A stretch of DNA of 64,000 nt from Rheum nobile (GCA_027886185.1 WOAB01000152.1:2931001-2995000); one strand, 5' to 3'. Numbered from the stretch's first letter, positions 22,396 to 33,745 are shown. A program made the numbers and translations. The notes: generated from the letters alone by a model not told the origin.

Positions 22396-22522
22396 CGTGT
22401 TTTTTGCGAAAAATTCGGCCGAGCCGAATTGTATCCGAATTTTCCCGAATTCTTTCCTTGGCTAATTTGGACGATATTTTTCTTTATCCTACAGTCTTGG
22501 AGCATCCTCACTCCTCTCCTAA

Positions 22523-23270
22523 GACCATCTTTATTGGGGACTTATTGGGAAGGCTTATTGAATTCTTTTGATTAAAAAATGAGAAGCTCCCAAAAAGCCC
22601 CCCACTTGGGGCTTAAAAATTGGCCAAAAAATAAGCCTCTCAAGAAAGGCTTATTGTAAGGCCCAGCGCCACATGGTGCTTGATTACTGGGCTGCGTTTG
22701 TGCGCCCAGTGCGCGACACATGACGTCGATCAGACGGTCAGGAAAAATTCCTGGCCCTCCGTTATTTTTTTTAAATGTTTTATTTTTATTTGCTTACATT
22801 AAAAATAAAAATAAAAAATTACTATAATTCTAATTACATTTTTCTCTATCCATAGACATCCATTATGATTAAGTTTCAAATATTTGAATTTTTTTATTAT
22901 AATTTGTATATTATTAATTGAAAACAAATCATTTTAATATTATTTATGGTGGTTTAAAATATAAATATACACTAATTTAATATGATATACACTAAATATA
23001 CAAAATACTTGAAATAAATATATTTAATAAATTTTTTAATATTTAAAATTTAATAATTTAATATAAAGAGTATATTAAATATTTAATATAAAAAATATAT
23101 TGGTAATTTAATATAAATAAAAGGGTATAATTATAATTTAATATACTCCAATAAGCCCATCTAATAAGCTCTCCACTAAAGTAAAAAAATGAGTGGGGCT
23201 TATTGAAGAGGCTTATTGGCAAAAAGCCTCTAATAAGCCCCTTCAATTAAGCCCCCCAATAATGATGCTC
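22523..23270. mobile_element. PIF/Harbinger-like MITE
   Basis: Ends GACCATCTTTATTGGGG and, inverted, GAGCATCATTATTGGGGGG, flanked on both sides by TAA (22520-22522 and 23271-23273), the 3-bp target duplication of PIF/Harbinger elements. The TIRs continue imperfectly ('ggcttattgaa', 'ggcttattaga'). The interior is AT-rich and non-coding. It is inserted in the right TIR of the larger element. Confidence 0.75.
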
Positions 23271-23309
23271 TAAGCCCCCATCCCCATCTTATCTTTTCCC
23301 AAAATTATA

Positions 23310-24259
23310 TAAACCCACGTAATATCAAAATAATGATCTTTATTTAACTATAAACTACATAAACACACAAGGTCATATATGTAATTTTATTTTAATAAAT
23401 TTATTACTCTTTTTGGATTAATTGAAAAAATTAAAGGAAATATTTTTCCATGAATTGATTTTATGTCTTTACTACTTGATTATATTTTTGTAAGGGACTG
23501 AGACAGTAATATTATGAATATAGATTTTGATATATTCTCATTTATATTGTCGCATTAGATATTGTTTTCCAAGATTTATAAGAATTGTTTCCATTTGTTA
23601 AATTTTTTTAATATATTGGTAATTTAAATAGATAAATGAAAATTAATTTTAAAATTTAGATGGAACCCCATTCCTCTAACTTTTTTTAAAAGGTCGGATG
23701 ATGTGACATGTCTCAAAAACGGACACGTAGGAGAAATAAACATGGTGATGACACATAGGATTTAGGCATCTCCTTTAATCCATATATATGTAACACTCAT
23801 TTCAAGGATTCCCCCCCCCCCCCCCCCCCCCCCCCAAAATTAAGCATTTTTTAAACTTAATTCCGAATATAGGCTTGTTTGAAAAAACAATTATGAAAAT
23901 AGGCTGTTTGAAAAAAAAATCTGGAATTATGCTGGTTGTTTAGGTTCGACCTAAGTTGTTATATGATACAGTGAATTATTTTATTAAAAAAAAGCATGAG
24001 TCGCTCGTTGACACAACGAATCATGTTTTATTATTTTATTTAAAAAAATAAAAAGAATCGTTGCATCATGCAACGATTTATCCATTTTTTTTAAAATATG
24101 GTAATACACTAACACCTCATTTTGCATATTTCAACAATTTGGCATAATATTTTATTTTGGTCAAGGACCAGTGACACAATATAACCCTTTTTCCATTTTC
24201 TATTGATTTTTTTCCCAAAAGCAATATTTTTTTGGTTATTTTGTTCTTCTTCCTCCTAG
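23310..24259. other. AT-rich intergenic DNA with a poly-C tract
   Basis: No credible gene. A run of 25 C at 23811-23835 is the only striking low-complexity tract. A small perfect palindrome, atcgttgca tca tgcaacgat, lies near 24057-24077. Confidence 0.5.
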
Positions 24260-25150
24260 GTGGCGCACAAGAGCTGTTTCTAGTATTTTTTAGGGTTTAA
24301 GGTTTAGGATTTAGGGTTTTTGGATTTAGGGTTTCATAAATTATAGGGTAGTGTGAAATATTTTTGGATTAATCCGCATAAAGGTTATTCAATACGTATA
24401 TATGGTCCGATTATTTCCTGGTTCTATGTATCGGGCAATTGCTTTTTTGAAACTCCCCCTCTTTATACTTCTTGGTTCTATAGGAAAAGCTTGTCTAAGT
24501 ATGCTTATCTTATAGTACCAACTGGTGCAGAGTCGAAAATCGAACTAAAGTGGCATAACGGTCGAGCTTGGTTGCACATACGGGCCACATTCTTCTTCTG
24601 AATTTTTTCTACTAAAGGGAAACATCAAAGAATCTCATTGAGTCATACTTTCTTATACAAGAATCCCTAAAACATTCGGGTCATATATACATATTGAATA
24701 TCCTTCCTAAACCTAGAAATATCATACACTGTACTGTAATGACAAAGACCCAAAAATCCTAAACCCTAAACCCTAAAAACCACAAAACAAAACCCCATAC
24801 AACTCTTAGTGGTACCCAAGAGCTGTTTCTAGTGGTTTTTAGGGTTAAGGGGTTAGGGTTTTGGATTTTAAGATTTAGGGTTTCATAGATTATAGGGTAG
24901 TGTGAATTATTTATGGGTTTAATCTGCATAAAAGATATATCTGGTACGGAAGGCGCTTCATGGGGTAAATCAACTGGAAATGACGCCTTGGAAAAATGCC
25001 AAATTGGATTCTCTCTCACAAAATGAACCCCTTGGACGCATCTGAGTGGCGCCCAAGGGGTATCTAGTATTTACCATTTGGGCGCCACCTGATTGCGCCC
25101 AAAGGGTATCTAGTATTTACCCTTTGGGCGCCACCTAGTTGCCCCCAAAG
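24260..25150. repeat. Telomere-like blocks and 'ggcgcccaa..tctag' repeats
   Basis: Two diverged copies (about 24270-24390 and 24815-24940) share 'aagagctgtttctagt', then degenerate plant telomere repeats (tttagggttt), then 'ttatagggtagtgtgaa'. A clean ccctaaaccctaaaccctaaa lies near 24760-24780. Further copies of 'ggcgcccaaRggg.atctagtatttacc' follow at 25045-25150. The open frame at 24353-24601 has no recognisable family and I do not call it a gene. Confidence 0.6.
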
Positions 25151-25199
25151 GGTTTCTAGCTAGTGTTTTTAGGGTTTAAGGAGGGTTTTGGGTTTAGGG

Positions 25200-25785
25200 T
25201 TTGGGGTTATATCCTATAATTATATCTTATAGTTATATACTATGATTATATCTTATAGTTATATCCAATTTGGTTATGTCTTATGATTATATTCTATGGT
25301 TATATCCTATATTATATTCTATTGTTATATATTATGGTTATATCCTATACTATATTCTATAGTGTTATACTATGATTATATCCTATAGTTATATACTATG
25401 ATTATATCTTATAGTTATATCAATTTTGGTTATATCTTATGGTTATATTCTATAGTTATATACTATGGTTATATCTTATATTATATTCTATAGTTATATA
25501 TTATGGTTATATCATATAGTTATTTACTATGATTATATCTTATAGTTATATCCAATTTGGTTATATCTTATGGTTATATCCTATAGTTATATACTACGAT
25601 TATATCTTATAGTTATATCCAATTTGGTTATATGTTATGGTTATAGTCTATAGTTATATACTATGGTTATATCCTATATTATATTCTATAGTTATATATT
25701 ATGGTTATATCATATAGTTATTTACTATAATTATATCCTATATTATATTTTATAGTTATATATCATGGTTATATCATATAGTTAA
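25200..25785. repeat. AT-rich 'ggttatatcctatagttatata' tandem array
   Basis: Nearly 600 bp built of variants of ttatatcYtatRgttatatactatg, with a basic ~11-bp period (tatatcttatagt) and higher-order units of about 22 and 44 bp. No coding potential. Confidence 0.8.
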
Positions 25786-26317
25786 ATTCCCTTGGGCGCC
25801 ACTAGGTTGAGCCCAATGGGATTTTTTTTTGGGCGCAACCTAGGGGAATTTTTTTTTAGACGCAACCTTGTGGCGCCCAAAATGCGGTGCGGGGCATAAA
25901 AAAAACGGTACAAGATTAACCCCTTAAAAGAACTAATAGCCATAGCCCATAGGCAATCTAAAAAGCAATGAAAAGCTAAGTTGGAAGATAAAGTATAGTT
26001 AGCAAACCAACGCGCAAGGCAATAAGCTTTCCTATACAAAGTGGTGGAGCCTGAAAGAAACGGAAGGGGACTCACAAAAGCTTTGCAGGCGGGCGGTCAA
26101 CAGGGTAAGGATGGGGCGTACGATGTTGGCCTATAGCCTTCGTCTCTCGTCTATTTAACTGAAAGTGATAGTTTAGGCAATTAAAGGTGTTTCAAAATAA
26201 AATTCCATTACATTTTTCTTTTTTAAAATGGCTATGGACCAAAACAACGTAGTTTCAGTGTCAAAGTTTTATTAACCTTTATATTTTTATTTTATGTTAA
26301 TCTTATATAACCAATAA
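25786..26317. other. Unexplained GC-richer stretch after the AT array
   Basis: It begins with three more 'gggcgc(c/a)a' motifs (25795-25885). Then 25890-26150 is visibly richer in GC than its surroundings and has a 97-residue minus-strand open frame (26075-25782: 'GSTTLYRKAYCLARWFANY'). Its base composition and long hydrophobic frame could fit an organelle-derived insertion, but I do not recognise a specific gene. The remainder to 26317 is AT-rich and empty. Confidence 0.3.
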
Positions 26318-27115
26318 TTAGGTGAAAGAATCTGATATATTGATGTGATCATGGCCGCCATAATTGCTCAAGAGGACCATGACCTTGTTTCCAAGAATGA
26401 GTACGAGAGTTGGATGATGACAAATCCGTAAAATTTGTCCCTCCAATACTTGCTCAGTATTTTGGCTAGTTTGGAAGCTACAAAGGTCCAATGGATGTCC
26501 ATGAGTAGTCGTTGGAAAGTTAAGAGAAATGGATATAAATTTCATGCCAAACTCTTTCATGTAATCAGCCCATAACAGGACATAAATGTGCAGTTTTTGC
26601 GGCAGTCCAACTCTGGTCCAAAATTGTCTCACCGAATTTAGAGATGAGGAAGACCAACAAGCTTCCATTAAAATATATTGGGTGATATTATTCAATCATC
26701 ATGTGCATTTTATGCATCAAATAATGTGGAGACTATTCACATTACTCGGCCTTAACTCTACTCCACGTGAAGAGTTTCCAAAACTACTGCCATTAATGCC
26801 AAGACACGGAAGAGTCTCTTGTCTTGTTTCTTTTTTTTATGTTGTGTTTTTCAGCCATTGTGAGGCAAGAAAATTATCAAAGAAAACCATAGATTCTTTG
26901 TTCAACTTTGTTCTTGGAGATATTCCAAACAATCTTCTCTTTTGTGAGTTTATTAAGAGAGTGATTCACCTTTGTTTCGGGTGTGTTTATCCTGAATAAA
27001 ATCTGAATTTGTTCAAGATTGAGTGATGAGTTTATCCACGAGATTTTGTTCACTTATCCTGTATAGATATCCAAAATTATCCTTCATCTCGTTTGTGTTC
27101 AAGAATCATCTGAAT
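26318..27115 (+). repeat. Dispersed repeat Z, copy 1, left part
   Basis: This matches 43905-44670 and 49880-50660 (for example 'atggc.gccataattgctcaagaggacca', 'gtccaactctggtccaa.attgtctcacc', 'caaataatgtgga.actattcac'). It continues after the nested SINE and element C at 33608-33745. The repeat has no intact frame and no recognised domain; it is probably the decayed internal part of a retroelement. Confidence 0.7.
27101..27115. other. Left target duplication of the nested SINE
   Basis: aagaatcatctgaat occurs here and again, exactly, at 33608-33622, flanking the SINE (and element C inside it). The corresponding empty sites in other copies of repeat Z (44669, 50643) carry 'aagaatcatctaaa' once. 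Confidence 0.85.
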
Positions 27116-27119
27116 TACC

Positions 27120-27798
27120 TCTAACACCCCGACCTAGGGTATTACAGTGCCATAGACCCGAAGGTCTATAAGGCGCTTTTTAAAAAAAAGAAAACCCAAA
27201 ACACTTCCAAATATACAAAAGATATCAACATCAAAATCCTTGTTCATGTTTGGAATAACATTTAAACCTTGCATCAAGTTCAATAGAGCAATTTATCCAA
27301 AACCACAAGTAGTTAATACAACATTTCCAAATCCGATGCAAAACTAAATCTTTAACTGTGAAGACGAATCTGTGATCAAGAACCCCCTTGCTGCTGCCGA
27401 ACCTGCAAAGACTAGTTGACTGGTGGACCCGATACACCAGCCAACCACGGAAACATAAACCGGGGTTGGTTAGTCTAATAAAAGACTAGCAAGAATCATC
27501 AAGCAAAAACAGTAGAACACATGAATGAATCATCACGCCAACCAACCAATGCCAACAACACATCAAAACATATACATACACTATCACATAACCATTAATT
27601 AACCATTCTTATCCAACTCTTCAGTAGGCTAGCCACATTCAATCCGACCTCAACCACACAACAAGAAAACCGGTGAGACGATCCAATCCAACTTTACTAA
27701 CACATCCAATCCATCTTTCTTTTCTACTACCAACACGTCAACTAACAACACTACGAAACATATACACATATACTACTACTACACGTTGGGGTATTTCA
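27120..27798 (-). repeat. Left LTR of element C, internally deleted
   Basis: Matches 31079-31742 and then jumps to the last ~14 bases of the right LTR: 'ctactactacacg' is joined directly to 'ttggggtatttca'. About 1.65 kb is missing. The first bases read TCTAACACC, with the G of TG mutated. Confidence 0.88.
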
Positions 27799-28002
27799 TT
27801 CTCCCCCCCTTATAAGAGTTTCGTCCCCGAAACTCAAAATCAACACAGGTTCGGGTATCGATCTCTCATGACCGACTCCAATTCTCAAGTCTCTTCCGTT
27901 GTACCGTGCTTAAACCATAAAACTTTTACCAAGGAAATGACCTCATTCTTCCATTTCTTGTTCAACAACTATAATTCTCACTGGTGATTCCCCAATGTGC
28001 TA
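27799..28002 (-). other. Polypurine tract and 3' non-coding part of element C
   Basis: On the minus strand, aaggggggagaa abuts the LTR and is preceded by the palindrome gtttcgtccccgaaac (27818-27833), the same arrangement as in elements A and Y. No gene. Confidence 0.7.
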
Positions 28003-30373
28003 TCAGGTTGGAAATTCTACCTCTTCAGATCTCAGAACATAGTTCGGGTGATACACGTAATTCCTTAACTGTGACACAAGAATCGCATCATACATTCTGC
28101 TTATTTTCAGCGGCAACGCTAATTGATAAGCTACAATGCCAACTCTCTTTAGAACTTTAAAGAGACTAACAAAACGAGGACTCAACTCACCTCGTTTCCC
28201 AAATCTGAACACTCCTTTAGCCGGTGAGACTTTAACAAACACGTGGTCCCCAACATTAAATCCTAAGGGTCATCTACGAATATCGACATACAACTTCGGT
28301 CAACTCTGAGCTGACAGCAATCTCTGACGAATCACTACAATGTCACCTTAGTCTTAGTCATATCTAGAACGACATTAGTCATATCCTCCCAACACAGTGT
28401 CGATCTACATCGTCGACCATACAAAACCTCATAAGGTTCCATCTTTATCAATGCATACCAACTATTCTTGTACGTACTCCACCAGATGCGTATTGTCTTC
28501 CCAAATTCCTGGCCACTCCAAAGCGCAGGCTTGAAGCATATCCTCCAAGGTTCAAATTGTTCTTTCAGACTGACCATCAGTTTGAGAATGAAAGGATGTG
28601 CTGAATCTCAGTTGCGTTCTCATTGCTCCATACAAGGACCTCCAAAACGAGACACAATTCGTCTATCTCTGTCAGACACAATAATCCAGAAAACACCATG
28701 CAATCTGACTATCTCCTTCAAGAGTAATTCAGCTAACCTATCTGGGTCCCGATTAATCTTGATGGGCACAAAAATGAAAAGGTTCCGTTAACCGGTCCAC
28801 AATGACCCATATAATATCGTTTCCTTTCGTGCTCTAGGAAGATCAACAACAAGGTCCACTGTGATGTCCTCCCACGTCCATCCAGGGATAGGAAGCGGTT
28901 GTAGTTCTCCTATTGACCTTTGGCGCTCAATCTTAACTTGTCGACACGCCAAACACCTCGACACGTACTCAGCAACTTTCCGCTTCATGTCACTCCACTC
29001 ATAACTTCGTCTCAAGTCCTTGTACAATTTACTGGCTCTAGAATGTACAAATATGCTGAAGAATGACCTTCCTTGAGAATGAACTTTCTAATCTCTTTAT
29101 CAGTTGGCACACATAATCGATTTTGAAATCACAATATTCCATCCTCATGAACAAGGAATCCGGGCACTCTTCCCTGAGCAATCTCACTACATATCCTACT
29201 CAACATTCCATCACATTCAGCTGCGTCGGCTCTTTCCCGAACCAATTTCACTTTCACCCCTCACCAACTCTTGTTGCAATCCTGACTGAACTGTCAGGCA
29301 AGCAACCGTATGCTCGAGAGTCGACTTCCTACTCAAAGCATCAGCTACCACATTAGCCCTTTCTGGATGAGAAACGATATCTATATCATAATCCTTAATC
29401 AATTCTAGCCACCATCTTTGTCTCATGTTCAACTCTCTCTCATACAGTTTGAGCTGACAAGAAGCATACGAGATGACCTTCCCATTCTGCATTAGAACGC
29501 AACCCAAACCTTGCTTAGACGCATCATTGTAGATGGCAAACCCTTCTGTTCCCTGCCGTAAAACTAACACTGGCGCACTAGTTAAACACTTCTTGAGTTC
29601 TTTGAAACTCTCTTGACATCTCTCGTCCCATTCAAAATTCTTAGTCTTACGTAACCTGCCACAATCCGCCTGTAGTAACCTGCCAGTCCGGGAAAAACTC
29701 CTAATTTCCTTAACATTCCAAGGTTGTTCCCAATTCGCTACTACTTCTGATATCGGCGGATCTACCATCATACTTTCATTAGAAATCACATGGCCCGTAA
29801 ATGCTAACTTAGGTATCCAAAAATCACATTCAGACAGCTTTGCAATTAGTTTCTGCCGCCTCAACACTTCGAGTATCGTTCTGAGGTGAGTCTCGTGGTC
29901 CCTCTTACTCCGAGAGTATACTAAAAATTCCATCAATGAAAATCACTACAAACGATCCAAGTACTTTCTAAACATCGGTTCCTTAAGTCCTTGAAACCCG
30001 CGGAAGCATTAGTCCACCCGAATGGCATCACAACCAATTCATAGTGACCGTACCTAGTTCTGAAGGCAGTATCATGAATATTTTGCTTTCGAATCCTAAG
30101 CTGAGGGTACTCTGATCTCAAGTCAATCTTTGAAAACACTGCAGCTCCTTACAATTGATCCAACAAGTCATCAGTACGGGGAAGCAGATGCTTATTCTTG
30201 ACTGTCACCTTATTCAACTCCTTATAATCCATGCAAAGTCGAAAGGAACCATCCTTCTTTTTAACCAACAATACAGGCGTACCCCGAGGAGAAGCACTTG
30301 GCCTCATAAAGCCTAACTCCATAAGTTCCTCTATCTGCTCCCTCAATCCCAGCATACACACATAACCTGGCAC
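28003..30373 (-). pseudogene. Pol remnants of element C (RT, RNase H, integrase)
   Basis: Broken pol read 5' to 3' on the minus strand. 30373-30149 is the RT start ('LVKKKDGSFRLCMDYKELNK'). 30139-29933 is RT ('MFSKIDLRSEYPQLRI', 'MPFGWTNA'). 29936-29217 is the end of RT plus RNase H ('KLSECDFW', 'FAIYNDASKQGLGCVL', 'VVADALSRKS'). 29027-28788 is the integrase zinc-binding region ('CLACRQVK'), 28577-28335 the integrase core end ('PYEVLYGRRCRS'), and 28242-28003 the integrase C-terminus ('RFGKRGELSPRFV', 'FHVSxLR-like VSQLRNYVYHP'). At about 29930 the catalytic FIDD reads FIDG and is followed by a frameshift, so RT is dead. Any chromodomain after the integrase is lost. Confidence 0.88.
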
Positions 30374-31060
30374 AACATTGTCTTAAAAGTTTGTAGCTGT
30401 CATCACACTAACAATTCTATCAGAGTCTCTAGGATCATGACCCTCAAACACATGCACTAATCCCTCCTTTGTTGTTACAGTATCTGCCTTCTTCATGTAG
30501 TCACCTGCACATTCTACTTCTCAACCCAGCCGAACCCATTATTGTAAAATCTCCCTTCTTTCGGTGTAGACCGAGTCCTCTGTTTTCTTACTGCCTCTAA
30601 CATCAATAGTCTGATTAGAATCATCTACAACAACCTCCCTGATCAACACTCATCAGTATACTCAAGGATCGTACAGCTATGCCTCACCATCAAGGTTTTA
30701 TCTCTGAATACAACCTTCTATGAAAGTGCTTAATCTTGTCCTTCTCATCCTTAACAATAAAGAAAATACATCAACTTCCTACCGAATCATCAGTTACTAG
30801 ACTATTTGCATCTACCGCTTGACGATAAGCCCGAGGGCCTCGTCCTCTACCACATCCACGCCTTTGACCTCTTAACACATTCCGTTCCCGGGGCATACAG
30901 CATGAAATTACTCATCAATACTAAACATCACATATAAAATTTATCAAACACAAACTTACCTATGCGTAACAACAAGGGTCTCCGATCACACGATTGTTTC
31001 ATAGTTTTAACGAATAATCTTTTTCCATGTCAAGCATTTGGAAAACATTTTTGAACGAAA
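30374..31060 (-). pseudogene. Deleted gag region of element C
   Basis: Only 0.7 kb separates RT from the PBS, far too little for gag plus protease. A short minus-strand piece near 30890-30820 could encode a Met-Pro-Arg...Gly-Arg-Gly start typical of Gag in this lineage, and everything between it and the RT start is lost or scrambled. Confidence 0.5.
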
Positions 31061-31073
31061 GGCTCTGATACCA
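31061..31073 (-). other. Primer binding site of element C, tRNA-iMet type
   Basis: ggctctgatacca on the plus strand gives TGGTATCAGAGCC on the minus strand, 5 bases from the LTR start at 31079. Confidence 0.9.
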
Positions 31074-31078
31074 ATTTC

Positions 31079-33416
31079 TGTAACACCCCGACCAGGGTAT
31101 TACAGTGCCATAGACCCGAAGGTCTATAAGGCACTTTTTAAAAAAAAGAAAACCCAAAACACTTCCAAATATACAAAAGATATCAACATCAAAATCCTTG
31201 TTCAAGTTTGGAATAACATTTAAACCTTGCATCAAGTTCAATAGCAATTTATCCAAAACCACAAGTAGTTAATACAACATTTCCAAATCCGATGCAAAAC
31301 TAAATCTTTAACTGTGAAGACGAATTTGTGATCAAGAACCCCCTTGCTGCTGCCGAACCTGCAAAGACTAGTTGACTGGTGGACCCGATACACCAGCCAA
31401 CCACGGAAACATAAATCGGGGTTGGTTAGTCTAATGAAAGACTAGCAAGAATCATCAAGCAAAAATAGTAGAACACAGGAAATAATCATCACGCCAACCA
31501 ACCAATGCCAACAACACATCAAAACATATACATACACTATCACATACCCATTAATTAACCATTCTTATCCAACTCTTCACTAGGCTAGCCACATTCAATC
31601 CGACCTCAAGCACACAACGAGAAAACCGGTGAGACGATCCAATCCAACTTTACTAACACATCCAATCCTTCTTTCTTTTCTACTACCAACACGTCAACTA
31701 ACAACACTACGAAACACATACACATATACTACTACTACACGTGACCAGTGCTAACCAATTATCTCAACTTAACTACTGTACTAATGCATCCAATCCAATC
31801 TCCGCTTCAGCGAGAGCATAAACGGGTGAGACGATCATCACCCTAAGTAACCATACTATCCATGGATAGACACGGGTGTAACGACCCAGGCCAGCCACCC
31901 AACCGGTGCCGCCTGGTCGTTAACATGGGCCGCATCCCCAACACATCCCATGTTGGCCCATACCCTCAAGGCAGGAAACCAACCATGGAGGTTGTTGGAG
32001 AGAGTCGAACACGCGACCTCCTCTCCCTTTAACAAGTAGCACCTAAAGATGGGACACTCACCATCCAATTATGGCCTTGAACCAATGTAAGGTCACACCC
32101 TCACGTGGTCGGGTGAGGCGATCATCACCCCGACCCAGCTATAAGGAGTCATGCCCTCCTTCATAACTGAAACAACCAATCAACCAACACAACCAACCAT
32201 CACGATCAACCCACATAACCAACCTTCACCATCAACCACATAACCAACCTTCACAATCAATCCACATAACCAACTTTCACAATCAACCAACATAACCATC
32301 TTCCGCAACTAGCTACAACCAATAACCACACCAACAAAATTTCACATCCACAACTAGCTACAAATAACCAATATTCGACAACAAGTCAATAACTAGCCAA
32401 CAATCAACATCCACACAAAGCCAATAACCAAGCACACAACCAATATTCACCAACAAGACCACTTAATCAAGTACACAACCAATATTCAACACAAAACCAC
32501 TAATCAAGCACACAATCAATATCCACACAAAACCAATATCCAAGCACCCAACCAATATCCACACATTCATCCATTTAATTCTACGCCTACAATTCTAGAT
32601 CAACTTAACGGACATGTGCCTAATCATTACTGAAAATAATAATATACGAAAATAATTATTTTAAAAGAGATAAGTAAAAGAATGAGAAAGAATCATCTTG
32701 CCTTAAACTCATCGACACAACCCTAGAATTCACCGACTCTGCCAACCAATCCGGAACGAACCTGCAACAACAAACCGAACAATTTTCCGCATTAAATCAA
32801 CACATACCATGCCCTTACTTGCAACCCCCAAATCAGTCCAAAACTTCCAAAATTGAAATCAATACCCAACAATTACGTACCAACCCTTAGCAACCAAATT
32901 CTGGCTGACCAAAACCTTGCAATTGCCAACCGAGCTGTCACTTTCCCAAATCTGTCCAACCTCTAATTTGTCATCGATGCAATTCAGCCCAAAACCCCCA
33001 ATTTGTCAACCACAGCGAAAATCAAGAGGAATTGATCTGCATCCAAAATCAGATCGAGAAGGTGCCATTCAACAATAATGTCACAACTGCACTTACCTCA
33101 TCATCGACCTTACTTCTGACGCCGGGACCGGGCTTCACTTCGCCGGAACGCACAACATCAGCGGCGAACAGTAGCAGCGACGAACAGCAACAGCTCTCGC
33201 GGGATATGGAGTGAGGAAGGGAGGCGACGATGGTTGCTGGGTTGAGCTCACCGGCGGGAAGACAACGGCTGAACACGGGAGGGAGGTTGGAGGAGCTCTC
33301 TCTCTCGCGGGTACACCAGGAAGGAGGCAAGGGTTTCTGACCCCAAATTCTGATTTTTCTCAATATATAGCCATGACAATTATACCCTTATAATATATAT
33401 CTATTGGGGTATTTCA
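31079..33416 (-). repeat. Right LTR of element C
   Basis: 2338 bp, TGTAACACCCC...GGGGTATTTCA. About 32160-32600 is an AC-rich degenerate stretch (repeats like cacaaccaatatccacaca). Near 31985-32040 it holds a possible B-box-like 'gtgttcgactct' on the minus strand. The plus-strand end 33100-33300 is GC-richer. No gene is called in it. Confidence 0.88.
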
Positions 33417-33421
33417 TTACC
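33417..33421. other. Right target duplication of element C (ttacc)
   Basis: Identical to 27115-27119 and directly outside the LTR end. Confidence 0.88.
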
Positions 33422-33607
33422 AACATTCAGTTGATCTAGTGGTTTGGCACTAGATTTCCTTAAGCGTTCTATCCAGAGGTCTTGAGTTTGATTCCTTCTA
33501 GAGGCGTGTATGTAGACACTGATGTTGGGAGGGGTCTATTACTCCGTGTGCCAACAGTACGTAGAGCGGCTCTGTCCGATCGAACCAAGCGATCAAGACC
33601 AAAAACA

Positions 33608-33745
33608 AAGAATCATCTGAATCTGCCCCGAAATCTACCGTCTTTGAGCAACAAACTTCAACACCATTTTGTGCACGAATTGGAGAGAAGCTTTCTTGAT
33701 ATTGAGAATCATATGAGATTGGAAATCGATCATTTGGTATCAAAG
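33608..33745 (+). repeat. Dispersed repeat Z, copy 1, right part
   Basis: Starts with the second copy of the SINE target duplication and continues 'accgtctttgagcaacaaactt...ccattttgtgc...gaagctttcttgatattgag', matching 44680-44770 and 50665-50745. Confidence 0.75.

Larger units (their letters stand above)
21768..23309. mobile_element. Long-TIR (MULE- or foldback-like) non-autonomous element
   Basis: The left end (about 21785-21910: ggtgaggatg..., taggagaggaatgagg..., attcgataaaagttcggc..., tttgcgaaaaaa) recurs inverted on the right (22390-22520 continuing at 23271-23300: ctcactcctctccta, gccgaattgtatccgaat, ttttttgcgaaaa). TIRs are thus over 100 bp and imperfect. A PIF/Harbinger MITE sits inside the right TIR. 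The interior is a degenerate repeat array. There is no transposase. Long TIRs fit Mutator-like elements; a 9-bp target duplication was not confirmed. Confidence 0.5.
27120..33416 (-). mobile_element. Element C: decayed Tekay/Del-like Ty3/gypsy retrotransposon
   Basis: LTR ends are T(G)TAACACCCCGACC and GGGGTATTTCA, with a 5-bp target duplication ttacc (27115-27119 and 33417-33421). The internal region holds pol remnants on the minus strand and an iMet-type PBS. Gag and protease are almost entirely deleted, RT and integrase are frameshifted, and the two LTRs differ greatly in length (679 and 2338 bp) because the left one has a large internal deletion. Lineage is inferred from the integrase C-terminal segment. 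Confidence 0.88.
27116..33607 (+). mobile_element. SINE split by element C
   Basis: The body is the few bases tacc (27116-27119) plus 33422-33607, about 190 bp. It has a Pol III A-box-like tgatctagtgg (33432-33442) and B-box-like agtttgattcc (33485-33495), followed by a non-tRNA tail ending in an A-rich stretch (accaaaaac). A perfect 15-bp target duplication flanks it. Element C later inserted 4 bases from its 5' end. Confidence 0.8.

Noticed and set aside
21745..22396. Cys/His-rich overlapping frames on both strands as zinc-finger genes
   Set aside because: They follow the gtgtgcatgcgaaa repeat in every frame and strand, with no spacing typical of zinc fingers.
21768..23309. Helitron
   Set aside because: Clear long inverted repeats at both ends argue for a TIR element. 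No 5'-TC start with a 3' CTRR and hairpin pair was found.
24280..24340. True telomere or chromosome end
   Set aside because: The repeats are few, degenerate and interrupted, in both orientations across the block; they are interstitial.
28003..30373. Endogenous pararetrovirus
   Set aside because: Domain order RT-RNase H-integrase, the LTRs, the iMet PBS and the 5-bp target duplication mark a Ty3/gypsy retrotransposon; no movement or coat protein was seen.
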